Source: Pseudomonadota bacterium
GTDB taxonomy: Bacteria; Pseudomonadota; Gammaproteobacteria; Burkholderiales; Burkholderiaceae_B
NCBI GenBank assembly: GCA_023440825.1
Contig: JAEXRL010000026.1
Coordinates: 62,001-126,000 of the forward strand
DNA: 64,000 bases
Direction: 5' to 3'
Part shown: positions 17,295-25,362 of the stretch, piece by piece
How the letters are laid out: each line of letters starts with the position of its first letter
How positions within the stretch are numbered: the first letter of the stretch is position 1
Made by a program: the position numbers and the translations under genes
The notes under the pieces: generated by a model
Seen by the model: the letters and a program-made list of their open reading frames with translations, nothing else
Told to the model about the DNA's origin: nothing
Databases searched by the model: none

Positions 17295-18238
17295 GAAAGC
17301 CAATAACGCTATTACTTTTACTGCTTATTTTGGCAATATTGATTGCTGTACCATGGTACGCCCCCTATTTTTATCTTTTTCTTGCTACCGAGATACTAAT
17401 TTTGGGTTTATTCGCGGCGAGCTTTAATCTGGTGTTTGGCTACACGGGCATGTTGAGTTTTGGTCATGCGGCCTTTTTTGGACTAGGCGCCTATGTCACC
17501 GCTATGCTCTTGTTGGCCTTAGGTTGGCCCTTGATCTATTGTCTGGCAGCGTCTTCTGTGGCGGGGGCCTTATTAGCACTAGTGTTTGGTTCGCTAAGTG
17601 TACGTCTGAATGAGATTTACTTTGCCATGTTGACCTTAGCTTTTGGTATGTTGACCTACAGTGTCACACACCAATGGCGTAGTGTGACGGGTGGCAGCGA
17701 TGGGATATCGGGTTTTCGAGTAGGGGAATTTGGCCTTGGCTTAAGTCTGACTATGGCTAATCCCAGTGTGTATTATTGGGTTGTCTTGGCGGTTGTTGTC
17801 GTCGCTACGGCCATACTCTATGTTATTACTCATTCCTCATTTGGCCTTATTTTACGTGCTATCCGCTTAAATCCAGAGCGCGTTGCATTTTGTGGCCTGA
17901 ATATCCGGCATTACCGTTTAGCTTCCTTTGTGATCAGTGGAGCCTTCGCTGGTCTGGCAGGTGGCTTGATGGCGCCTTTTCTGCGCATAGCTAGCCCGGA
18001 GTTGATGCACTGGTCCATGTCCGCTGAGCCCGTGTTAATGACTATTTTAGGTGGGGTGGGCTATTTTTTTGGGCCATACTTGGGCGCAGCTATATTTGTT
18101 TTGCTAGAAAGCTGGATCACTTCTTACACACAATACTGGATGCTCTATCTAGGAGTGATCCTTGCATTTATGGTGCTGTTCTTTCGCCGTGGCGTGTTGG
18201 GAACCATCATTGACTGGCAGCAGGAGCGAGGAAAATGA
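17291..18238 (+). CDS. Branched-chain-type ABC transporter permease (LivM family)
   Basis: A 315-aa inner-membrane permease of the LivM family, with about eight to ten hydrophobic segments. Key stretches are ASFNLVFGYTGMLSFGHAAFFGLGAY and the coupling loop LRAIRLNPERVAFCGLN. Start and stop both overlap their neighbours by 4 bp (ATGA), placing it firmly in the same translational unit as the LivH-type permease and the LivG-type ATPase. Confidence 0.93.
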   Translation: MRKPITLLLLLLILAILIAVPWYAPYFYLFLATEILILGLFAASFNLVFGYTGMLSFGHAAFFGLGAYVTAMLLLALGWPLIYCLAASSVAGALLALVFGSLSVRLNEIYFAMLTLAFGMLTYSVTHQWRSVTGGSDGISGFRVGEFGLGLSLTMANPSVYYWVVLAVVVVATAILYVITHSSFGLILRAIRLNPERVAFCGLNIRHYRLASFVISGAFAGLAGGLMAPFLRIASPELMHWSMSAEPVLMTILGGVGYFFGPYLGAAIFVLLESWITSYTQYWMLYLGVILAFMVLFFRRGVLGTIIDWQQERGK

Positions 18239-19017
18239 CGACGCAAGCTATATTGGAAACTCAAGGGCTGACACGACGTTTTGGTGGTTTTGTGGCGGTA
18301 TCAGATATAAATTTACGCGTGCAGCCTAAAGAGACCTTAGCCATTATTGGTCCAAACGGAGCCGGTAAAACGACATTTTATAATTTGTTATCGGGCCGTC
18401 TGATGCCCTCCAGTGGGACAATTACTCTGGAAGGGCGCGACATTACGAACTTGCCACCACATCGTATTAGTCGTTTAGGAATCTCACGCTCGTTCCAGAT
18501 CAATAATATTTTCACCGACATGACGGTACGTGAAAATGTTGAGGTGGCCCTGACTGCCTATCTAGGACAAAGCCGACGTTGGTATAACTTGTACTCTCGG
18601 AATCTTGTTATTCAACGTAAAGCAGACGAGTTGCTGGAGCGCCTATCTCTGGAAGAGTTAAGCCACCAGCGTGCAGGCACTATTAGTTACGGTGATAAGC
18701 GCTTGCTTGAAGTGGCGGTGGTTCTGGCCACAGATCCGCATGTGGTGTTGCTAGATGAACCCACTGCTGGCATGACACCAGAGGAAACGCACAGAATCAT
18801 TGATTTGGTGAAACGCTTGGTGCAAACGGGTGAGTACACGTTTTTAATTACCGAGCATGACATGAATGTGGTGTTTTCTTTGGCGGACCGAATTATGGTT
18901 ATGCACCGCGGGCAGTGTTTGACTATAGGCTCACCCGAACAGGTGCGTCAAAATCCTGAGGTGCGTACGGCGTATTTAGGCGAGGATATTGACGAAGAGG
19001 AGGCCCCGAAATGTTAA
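18235..19017 (+). CDS. Branched-chain-type ABC transporter ATPase (LivG family)
   Basis: A 260-aa ATPase. Walker A is GPNGAGKTT, Walker B is VVLLDEPTAGMTPEE and the switch His is in ITEHDMNVVF. The region RFGGFVAVSDINLRV and ISRSFQINNIFTDMTVRENVEVAL fit the LivG subfamily. The canonical LSGG signature is replaced by a degenerate TISYGDKRLLE, a change seen in many LivG-type proteins. It overlaps both neighbours, and the two ATPases presumably work as a LivG-LivF heterodimer. Confidence 0.92.
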   Translation: MTTQAILETQGLTRRFGGFVAVSDINLRVQPKETLAIIGPNGAGKTTFYNLLSGRLMPSSGTITLEGRDITNLPPHRISRLGISRSFQINNIFTDMTVRENVEVALTAYLGQSRRWYNLYSRNLVIQRKADELLERLSLEELSHQRAGTISYGDKRLLEVAVVLATDPHVVLLDEPTAGMTPEETHRIIDLVKRLVQTGEYTFLITEHDMNVVFSLADRIMVMHRGQCLTIGSPEQVRQNPEVRTAYLGEDIDEEEAPKC

Positions 19018-19715
19018 AGGTTCAGGATATTCATACCTATTACGGGGAAAGTCACGCCTTACAAGGAGTCAGTATTGAGCTTAAACAGGGGGAAACGGTT
19101 TGTTTGCTAGGTCGAAATGGTGCAGGCAAAAGTACTACGCTCAAGACTATTGTTGGGTTGACGCCAGCTCGTCAAGGTAGTGTGATCTTTGAGGGCGAGG
19201 ACATCACAAAATGTTATCCCTATCAGGTGGCACGTAAAGGCATAGGACTCGTGCCAGAGGATCGGCGCGTATTCGCGACCTTGACGGTAAAAGAAAACCT
19301 GGAAGTATCACGCTATGTGCGTCCTGGTGTCACACCGAGTTGGTCTGTGGAGCGTATTTTTGATGAGTATCCCATGTTGGCTGAAATAGCTGATAGAGAT
19401 GCGAGCAATCTGTCTGGCGGGCAGCAGCAAATGTTAGCGGTGGCGCGTTCTTTAATGAGCGAACCGAAATTGTTGCTCTTGGACGAACCGAATGAAGGCC
19501 TAGCGCCTGTCATTGTGCGGCAAATAGGAGAGTTGATTGATCAACTGAAAAAAACCACGACTATTTTGTTTACTGACCAAAGTACACATTTTGCCCTCAA
19601 GCATGCGCAACGTGCTTATTTTCTTGAAAAGGGCAGGGTGGTGTATGCGGCCAGCAGTCAGGAGCTTAAGGAAGACCAGGCTTTGCAAGAGCGTTACTTG
19701 ACAGTGGATGGCTAA
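19011..19715 (+). CDS. Branched-chain-type ABC transporter ATPase (LivF family)
   Basis: A 234-aa ATPase of the LivF family: IHTYYGESHALQGVSIEL, Walker A GRNGAGKST, signature NLSGGQQQMLAVARSL and Walker B LLLLDEPNEGLAP. The sequence GLVPEDRRVFATLTVKENL is typical of LivF. Its ATG lies within the end of the LivG-type gene (7-bp overlap). It is the last gene of the importer operon; a GC-rich hairpin lies 72 bp downstream, before the convergent carboxylase operon. Confidence 0.92.
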   Translation: MLKVQDIHTYYGESHALQGVSIELKQGETVCLLGRNGAGKSTTLKTIVGLTPARQGSVIFEGEDITKCYPYQVARKGIGLVPEDRRVFATLTVKENLEVSRYVRPGVTPSWSVERIFDEYPMLAEIADRDASNLSGGQQQMLAVARSLMSEPKLLLLDEPNEGLAPVIVRQIGELIDQLKKTTTILFTDQSTHFALKHAQRAYFLEKGRVVYAASSQELKEDQALQERYLTVDG

Positions 19716-19787
19716 GGTAAGTGCTGTGCGCTTGTCTCAACTTCGTATTCTAGCGCGGCCGGTATGCGAGCGACATCATTGTTTAAT

Positions 19788-19824
19788 GCCTCCCCCCTCT
19801 TTAGATTTCTATGAAGGGGGAGGC
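19788..19824. terminator. Possible bidirectional hairpin between importer and carboxylase operons
   Basis: GCCTCCCCC and GGGGGAGGC form a perfect 9-bp GC-rich stem with a 19-nt loop between the convergent genes. No long T-run follows on either strand, so terminator function is uncertain. Confidence 0.45.
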
Positions 19825-19842
19825 TAATTTAGGGCTGTGCGC

Positions 19843-21207
19843 TTAGTGCTGATTTTGCTCTTGGAAGAACTCGGATACGAAACTGGTATTAAATTGCCCG
19901 GATTGGAACTTGGGGTGATTTAATAAGCTGCGTTGAAAATGAGCGGTCGTGCTGACCCCCTCAATTCGTGTTTCGTCCAGAGCACGGGTCATGCGAGCAA
20001 TGGCCTCGGCCCGCGTACTGCCCCAGCAAATTAGCTTGCCCACCATGGAGTCATAAAAGGGCGGGACTACATAGCCGGTTTCCAGGTGGCTATCCATCCG
20101 TACGCCAAAGCCACCAGCAGGACGATAGTGAGTAATCTTCCCCGGAGTGGGCGTAAAGTTTTTTTCAGGATCTTCAGCATTAATACGGCACTCTATGGCA
20201 TGACCATGGATCACAATATCCTCTTGCTGTAGGTCTAGCGTAAAGCCACTGGCGATTAGCAGTTGAGACTTGATCAAGTCGACTCCAGTAATCATTTCTG
20301 TGACGGGATGTTCTACTTGAATGCGGGTGTTCATCTCAATAAAGTAGAATTTTTGATCGATATTATCAAAGACAAACTCGACAGTACCGGCATTTTTATA
20401 ACCTACCGATTCACATAGCCGGACCGCCGCCTGACAGATTTCCTGTCGCAGTTGCTCGTCGATGGCCGGCGATGGACCTTCTTCTATCAGCTTTTGATTG
20501 CGTCGTTGTGCAGTACAGTCCCGCTCTCCAAGGTGCAGGGTCTTTTCATTGTCAGATAGCACCTGGACTTCTATGTGACGAATATCGGTTAGATAACGTT
20601 CTATATAGACAGCTGAGTTCCCAAAAATTACCTCTGCCTCGGCCATGATTTCGCCTAGGTCTTTACTTAGCGTGCTGGACGAGTGCACGACGCGCATTCC
20701 CCGGCCGCCGCCTCCTGCGGCAGCTTTAATAAGCAAAGGAAAGCCCACTTCCTGAGCCACGGCCAGAGCTTGCTTGGGATCGGAGATGGCCCCGTCTGAG
20801 CCAGGGATAGTAGGCACCCCAGCATTTTTGGCGATTGCACGAGCCTCGATTTTATCGCCCATCTGATGAATAATAGCCGCAGGAGGGCCGACGAAACGCA
20901 CTCCTTGGCGCTCGCATAGGTGCACGAACTCTGCGTTTTCCGCTAAAAAACCATAACCAGGATGTATGGCGTCAACGCCATATGATAAGGCGAGGCTAAC
21001 AATTGACTCTTGGTTCTGATAGCTGAAACGTGCCTGAGCAGGTCCCACGCATATGGCTTGATCGGCTAGCTTGACTGGTAAGGAGTCCTCATCGGCTTCC
21101 GAGTAGGCCAGTACACTACGGATACCTAGCTCTTTACAGGCCTGGATAATCCGCAAGGCGATTTCTCCCCGGTTAGCGATCAATACGCTATTTAATAACT
21201 TTGGCAT
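19843..21207 (-). CDS. Biotin carboxylase subunit (AccC-like)
   Basis: A 454-aa biotin carboxylase, near the length of E. coli AccC (449). It carries ANRGEIALRIIQACKELGI at the N-terminus, the ATP-grasp glycine loop AAGGGGRGMR and the biotin/bicarbonate region FIEMNTRIQVEHPVTE. It would carboxylate biotin on the adjacent carrier using ATP and bicarbonate. GGAGAG precedes the ATG. It is the last gene of a three-gene operon with an OadA-like carboxyltransferase and an AccB-like carrier. That setting argues for a dedicated enzyme rather than the fatty-acid acetyl-CoA carboxylase. I leave the symbol blank because accC may exist elsewhere. Confidence 0.93.
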   Translation of the reverse strand: MPKLLNSVLIANRGEIALRIIQACKELGIRSVLAYSEADEDSLPVKLADQAICVGPAQARFSYQNQESIVSLALSYGVDAIHPGYGFLAENAEFVHLCERQGVRFVGPPAAIIHQMGDKIEARAIAKNAGVPTIPGSDGAISDPKQALAVAQEVGFPLLIKAAAGGGGRGMRVVHSSSTLSKDLGEIMAEAEVIFGNSAVYIERYLTDIRHIEVQVLSDNEKTLHLGERDCTAQRRNQKLIEEGPSPAIDEQLRQEICQAAVRLCESVGYKNAGTVEFVFDNIDQKFYFIEMNTRIQVEHPVTEMITGVDLIKSQLLIASGFTLDLQQEDIVIHGHAIECRINAEDPEKNFTPTPGKITHYRPAGGFGVRMDSHLETGYVVPPFYDSMVGKLICWGSTRAEAIARMTRALDETRIEGVSTTAHFQRSLLNHPKFQSGQFNTSFVSEFFQEQNQH

Positions 21208-21225
21208 TCAACTCTCCGTGCGGCA

Positions 21226-21756
21226 TCAGGATTGCAGCTTGATGACCATAAGAGGCTGGTTGTATTCGACAGCTTGCTCGTTATTAACGAGAATTTGCTG
21301 TACTACTCCTTTTACGCCTGCTTCGATGTTGTTCATCAGTTTCATTACTTCGACGATACACAGTACGCTTTGCTCGTGTACTGAATCTCCCACGGCGACA
21401 AAATTCGCTGCGCCAGGTTTTGGGGCGGTGTAGAACGTGCCTACCATGGGAGCACGTATCACGATTTCGTCTGCGGCGACGTTGAGCTCATTTTTTCGTT
21501 GGGGGGTGGGCGTGGTGGCCTCAGGAGTTGATGATAGGGCGGGTGCAGGACTGATGCTTGTGGGGGGAGTTGGAGCAGCAAGCGGTGCTTGCGATGCGGC
21601 TGGAACAGGACTAGGGTGTGGAGCGCCAGTGTGTGTATTACGTGAGATAAATAATTCTAGGTCTCCGCACTTTAAGGACAGCTCACGAATGTCATCATTC
21701 AGATTGACCCAGTCAATAATTGCTCTGGCTTCGTTTAGATTTATTTTTTGTGTCAT
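21226..21756 (-). CDS. Biotin carboxyl carrier protein (AccB-like)
   Basis: A 176-aa carrier. Residues 1-40 form the AccB-type N-terminal region (LNEARAIIDWVNLN... LSLKCGDLELFISR). A Pro/Ala/Ser/Thr linker spans about residues 43-86. The C-terminal biotinyl domain has the AccB-style thumb PMVGTFYTAPKPG and biotin acceptor Lys139 in VEVMKLMN. The start overlaps the carboxyltransferase stop (ATGA) and has AAAGGAG upstream. Pyruvate carboxylase and oxaloacetate decarboxylase usually carry the carrier domain fused to the carboxyltransferase; here it is free and AccB-like. Confidence 0.93.
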   Translation of the reverse strand: MTQKINLNEARAIIDWVNLNDDIRELSLKCGDLELFISRNTHTGAPHPSPVPAASQAPLAAPTPPTSISPAPALSSTPEATTPTPQRKNELNVAADEIVIRAPMVGTFYTAPKPGAANFVAVGDSVHEQSVLCIVEVMKLMNNIEAGVKGVVQQILVNNEQAVEYNQPLMVIKLQS

Positions 21757-23282
21757 TCCTGTTCTCCTTTATTGATATGAATTTCTATGTCCTGCGTTTT
21801 TAGGCTTATCGTGCCCTCTTGTCTCTTTGAAGCCAGGCTTTTAATTAAATTTAATGTGGGATTTGCCGCTTCAGCTTGTTCTCCGTTTTTGATGCTACGT
21901 CGCATTTCATCGACTTGAGTACCTGCAAACATGGCACGTAGCAATAAGTCATCCATGGAGTCATAAGGATATTGTTTGCGTAGATGGGGAAGCAGTGGTT
22001 CCAGTGGTTCGGGGTTTGCGACGATATCGGCCGAGCCGTTTGCCAGTATTCGCTTGAGAACTTCTGGCTCTATGGGGGCTAGCAGCTCTCCGTAGTAGCC
22101 CAGTGCGTATTTTTTGATTTCATTAGGCACATACTTATAGCGCTCGCCAGCCATGACGTTCATGGCGGCCTGAGTGCCTACGAATTGTGCAAAGGGCGTA
22201 ATCATAATAGGGTAGGCCAGCTCTGCCCTGACTCGAGCGATTTCGTGTAAAAGCTCGTCATAGCGATCTTCTAGGTTCGCTGTAGCTAGTTGAGATTTGA
22301 AATTTGATAACATGCCACCAGGTAGCTGGTGCATGTAATGTAGGCCATTAAATGACATAGGCCGCCCTAGTGGCTTATCTTCTGCCAAGGCTATCTCTGT
22401 AATCTTTTGACTAATTTGCGCTATGACGTCGTCATCGACATTGACCACATAGCCTAAGGCTCTCAGATCAGAAACAATATCTTGTGTGGCTGGTTGGCCA
22501 GCTCCGTGTGCCAGTGGTGCGATGGATGTGTGCAGGGCGTCACAGCCTAACTCAACGGCCTCCAGATAAACTAAAGGTGCCAAGCCGGTTAGGCAGTGGC
22601 TATGTAGTTCTAAAGGACGGTCACCAATAACAGCTTTAATCGCCGGTACCAGCGTGCGAATACGCTCAGGTGTGAGCAAGCCTCCTGCATCTTTTAGCAT
22701 AATTGCATCGACATTAGCCTTATGTATAAGGTCGATGGCTGTTTTGACATAGAGCTCGTCAGTGTGTACTGGACTTTCACAAAAAGAAAGCGCACCAAAG
22801 GTGTAAGCGCCCAGATTTTTAGCGGTTAGCAGCCCCTCGTCAATATTGCTGACATCATTCAAACCATCAAAAGAGCCTATCACTCGAAAGCCATTGGCGT
22901 ACAACTGCTTTACCCAGGCATCAACGATGTCATCGGGTACGAAATCAAACGATGCTATGTTTTTCGAGCGCACCAAACCGCGAAATTTAGTGTTCGGGGC
23001 ATATTGGTGGGCAAGACGCACACGTTCCCAAGGGTCTTCCTTTAAGTAACGCACAGAAACGTCAAACTGAATGGGGGCCATTAGATCGACGTGTGCAAAC
23101 CCCGCTTTATCGAATAATGGCGCCATCTCGACAATATGCTCGGTACGCATTCGAGTAGCCCATAAGCTTTGATGGGCGTCTCTCAAGGTTGTGTCGATGA
23201 TTTTTATTTCTCGCCGACTATTAGCCGGTCTGCCACCTAAACTCATGATTGTGGCTATGGATTGTCTCTCTTCTTGTGACAT
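21753..23282 (-). CDS. OadA/PycB-like carboxyltransferase subunit without a biotinyl domain
   Basis: A 509-aa protein with a DRE-TIM (HMGL-like) barrel at about residues 27-290 and a PYC/OADA conserved domain after it. Metal-site features are DTTLRDAHQSL, the carbamylated-Lys motif MLKDAGG and His-x-His in ELHSHCLTG. In pyruvate carboxylase and OadA that last stretch reads HSHDTAG, and LLRGxNxxGY is here LVRSKNIASF, so the substrate pocket differs. The C-terminus stops after about 20 residues resembling the AccB N-terminal strand (ISLKTQDIEIHINK); no biotinyl domain follows. The ATG at 23282 has GAGAG upstream; a GTG at 23321 is an alternative. The carboxylated substrate is unknown; a 2-oxo acid is likely. 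Confidence 0.85.
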   Translation of the reverse strand: MSQEERQSIATIMSLGGRPANSRREIKIIDTTLRDAHQSLWATRMRTEHIVEMAPLFDKAGFAHVDLMAPIQFDVSVRYLKEDPWERVRLAHQYAPNTKFRGLVRSKNIASFDFVPDDIVDAWVKQLYANGFRVIGSFDGLNDVSNIDEGLLTAKNLGAYTFGALSFCESPVHTDELYVKTAIDLIHKANVDAIMLKDAGGLLTPERIRTLVPAIKAVIGDRPLELHSHCLTGLAPLVYLEAVELGCDALHTSIAPLAHGAGQPATQDIVSDLRALGYVVNVDDDVIAQISQKITEIALAEDKPLGRPMSFNGLHYMHQLPGGMLSNFKSQLATANLEDRYDELLHEIARVRAELAYPIMITPFAQFVGTQAAMNVMAGERYKYVPNEIKKYALGYYGELLAPIEPEVLKRILANGSADIVANPEPLEPLLPHLRKQYPYDSMDDLLLRAMFAGTQVDEMRRSIKNGEQAEAANPTLNLIKSLASKRQEGTISLKTQDIEIHINKGEQE

Positions 23283-23401
23283 ACCTTCTCTCTGGTAAGT
23301 TATGTTTATACTACTAACCACGCAGATCGATGATGTACTTTATGCCTTATTCTTTGTAAGGCTGACACTTTTTAAAGCACACACATACAACCGGCAGATC
23401 C

Positions 23402-23430
23402 ATAGTGCCCCCGGCTAATTTGTTTGTCAA
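23402..23430 (-). promoter_or_regulatory. Candidate sigma-70 promoter of the carboxylase operon
   Basis: Minus strand TTGACA (23430-23425, perfect -35), 17-nt spacer, CACTAT (23407-23402, weak -10). A weak -10 beside a perfect -35 would fit an activator-dependent promoter. Confidence 0.5.
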
Positions 23431-23440
23431 GCGCATTTAT

Positions 23441-23455
23441 GTTCTTAATTAGAAC
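23441..23455 (-). promoter_or_regulatory. Candidate IclR-family operator of the carboxylase operon
   Basis: GTTCTTAATTAGAAC is a near-palindrome with 5-bp arms (GTTCT/AGAAC). It lies 10 bp upstream of the -35 element of the carboxylase promoter, a usual place for an activator. Ten of 15 positions match the site before pcaI. Confidence 0.5.
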
Positions 23456-23460
23456 AAAAT

Positions 23461-23488
23461 AAAAAAATGACCGAATAAAATCGGTCAT
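23461..23488 (-). terminator. Rho-independent terminator of the IclR-family gene
   Basis: On the minus strand, ATGACCGA and TCGGTCAT form an 8-bp stem with a 6-nt loop, followed by a run of at least six T. It separates the regulator transcript from the carboxylase operon. Confidence 0.85.
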
Positions 23489-23513
23489 CGCTGTTGTAGG
23501 TAGAAGGCTGAGC

Positions 23514-24326
23514 CTAGCGTCTCAAAAGAGTCATGGATATATGCTCAGCCGCATCCAGTAATAAGTCTAGAAAGCCGTCTTTCATTTCTTGTATGGAACG
23601 ACGTTGCGCATTACCACTGATGTTAATGGCAGCAATGATACGACCTTGGCGATCCCGAATGGGGGCGGCCATGGATATCAGCCCTTCGTCCAGCTCTTGT
23701 TCCACCACCGCCCAGCCTTGTCGGCGAACCTTGATCAGTTCCGCAAGTAAAGCGTCGGGGTCAAGAATGGTTCGGGCTGTAGATTGTTCAGGAGCAGGCG
23801 TATTGGCAATCAGTAGGCGTAACTCGTCGTTGGTCTTGCCTGATAGTAAAACTCGGCCTAAGGAGGTCCATAGCGCAGGTAAACGGCTACCTATGGATAA
23901 GCTGACCGTCATGATTTTTTTGGCTGGCACGCGCAGCACGTAAACGATTTCCGTTTCGTCTAGTACCGCGACCGAGGTGCTTTCAGCAATTTTATCGACC
24001 AAGGCTTCCATGACTGGCTCAGCCAAGTTCCAAAATGGCATGGAGGTTAAGTAGGCGAAGCCAAGATCAAGAATTTTTGGCGTTAGGCGAAAAAGTCGTC
24101 CTTCGTTTTCTACATAGCCCAGATGTACTAAGGTGAGCAGGATGCGACGGGCCCCAGCGCGAGTAAGGTCGGCCGCACGAGCGACTTCAGTAAGTGTTTG
24201 TTCAGGATTTTGTGCATTAAAGGTTTTGATTACCGTTAAGCCACGGGCAAACGATTGTACGTAACCGTCTCCAGGTGCTTTAGTTGCCTGCTGTGCGGGC
24301 TTATTGTCATTAGTAGGAGTAATCAA
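23514..24326 (-). CDS. IclR-family transcriptional regulator (PcaR-like)
   Basis: A 270-aa regulator. The N-terminal winged helix-turn-helix (VQSFARGLTVIKTF... TLTEVARAADLTRAGARRILLTLVHLGYV) is followed by an effector domain with SIGSRLPALWTSLGRVLLS and EEL-type QGWAVVEQELDEGLISMAAPI. It resembles the PcaR/PcaU/PobR branch, which usually activates aromatic-acid catabolism genes in response to a pathway acid. The only in-frame start is TTG at 24326, without a clear ribosome binding site. It is divergent from pcaIJ-like genes and sits upstream of, but separately terminated from, the carboxylase operon. I infer control of both and perhaps of the importer. Confidence 0.88.
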   Translation of the reverse strand: MITPTNDNKPAQQATKAPGDGYVQSFARGLTVIKTFNAQNPEQTLTEVARAADLTRAGARRILLTLVHLGYVENEGRLFRLTPKILDLGFAYLTSMPFWNLAEPVMEALVDKIAESTSVAVLDETEIVYVLRVPAKKIMTVSLSIGSRLPALWTSLGRVLLSGKTNDELRLLIANTPAPEQSTARTILDPDALLAELIKVRRQGWAVVEQELDEGLISMAAPIRDRQGRIIAAINISGNAQRRSIQEMKDGFLDLLLDAAEHISMTLLRR

Positions 24327-24569
24327 AGTGATAAATTCTAAAAGTGGTTGTGAGGCTGCTCAATCTGTTCAGGCGTATAAAACAGGGTTTGAGGCGAAAT
24401 CGGATTGATTATACCGTGCTCGGGTTTGCTGTATAGCGCTGAGCGCCTAGTGGCGCGAGTGGAGGTGAATAAAACATGCTGTCATGGATGAGCTTAGCTG
24501 TGTAATGCGTGCCTTAGCCTTTGCTAGTGCCTTAATGATGTCAGTGAGCAGCAGACAGGGGAGCCTTTC

Positions 24570-24598
24570 TTGACAGTAAGTGGCATTTCTCTTAGTAT
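24570..24598 (+). promoter_or_regulatory. Sigma-70 promoter for the CoA-transferase genes
   Basis: TTGACA (24570-24575), 17-nt spacer, TAGTAT (24593-24598). The predicted start is near 24605, just before the palindrome at 24612-24624. The surrounding 24327-24686 gap holds no supported gene. Confidence 0.65.
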
Positions 24599-24610
24599 TT
24601 ATCGATGTCT

Positions 24611-24625
24611 GTTCGCAATGCGAAA
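24611..24625 (+). promoter_or_regulatory. Candidate IclR-family operator before pcaI
   Basis: GTTCGCAATGCGAAA contains the perfect palindrome TTCGCA-A-TGCGAA at 24612-24624. A further half-site TTCGCG begins at 24631. It overlaps the predicted early transcribed region. Confidence 0.5.
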
Positions 24626-24686
24626 TTAAGTTCGCGTAACGGCAGGGTCTTGATGATATGCGTCTCAACTCCAAAGGATTTTAACG

Positions 24687-25352
24687 ATGCAGAATAAAAT
24701 CTATGCAACTCTGGAAGAGGCCATTGCCCCGGTCCATGATGGTGCTACGATCATGATTGGCGGTTTTGGTTTGGCTGGTATGCCTGCAGAGTTGATCGAT
24801 GCTTTGATTGAAAAAAATGTGGGTGATCTCACCATCATTAATAATAATGCGGGCAATGGCGATACCGGCTTGGCCGCCTTGTTAAAAACCAAGCGGGTGA
24901 AAAAGATTATTTGTTCTTTCCCCAGACAGCATGATTCTTATGTGTTTGACAGTCTTTATCATGCAGGCGAGATTGAGCTGGAATTGGTGCCACAAGGAAC
25001 GCTTGCGGAGCGCATTCGTGCGGCAGGGGCAGGTATAGGTGGGTTTTATACGCCTACAGCCTATGGCACCCGTTTGGCTGAGAATAAAGAAACACGCCAA
25101 ATTAACGGTAAAAATTATGTGTTTGAGTTGCCATTGCATGCTGATTTTGCCTTGATCAAAGCGGATAAAAGTGATCGTTGGGGCAATCTTACCTACCATA
25201 AAACCGCACGTAACTTCGGTCCTATCATGGCCACTGCGGCCAAGACCTGCATTGTCCAGGTCAATGAGGTGGTAGCTTTGGGCGATCTAGACCCCGAACA
25301 TATTGTGACGCCTTCGCTCTTTGTTGAGCGTGTGGTTGCTGTTAAATCGTAA
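24687..25352 (+). CDS. pcaI: 3-oxoadipate/3-oxoacid CoA-transferase subunit A (PcaI-like)
   Basis: The alpha subunit of a family I CoA-transferase, 221 aa. It reads closely along the PcaI family: GATIMIGGFGLAGMPAELIDALI, TIINNNAGNGDTGLAALL, ICSFPRQHDSYVFDSLYHAGEIELELVPQGTLAERIRAAGAGIGGF and ELPLHADFALIKADKSDRWGNL. PcaI/PcaJ move CoA from succinyl-CoA to 3-oxoadipate, but related pairs act on acetoacetate, so specificity is inferred. AAAGGA lies before the ATG. It has a strong promoter with an IclR-type palindrome. The following gene is the beta subunit. Confidence 0.9.
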   Translation: MQNKIYATLEEAIAPVHDGATIMIGGFGLAGMPAELIDALIEKNVGDLTIINNNAGNGDTGLAALLKTKRVKKIICSFPRQHDSYVFDSLYHAGEIELELVPQGTLAERIRAAGAGIGGFYTPTAYGTRLAENKETRQINGKNYVFELPLHADFALIKADKSDRWGNLTYHKTARNFGPIMATAAKTCIVQVNEVVALGDLDPEHIVTPSLFVERVVAVKS

Positions 25353-25362
25353 GGAAAATCCC

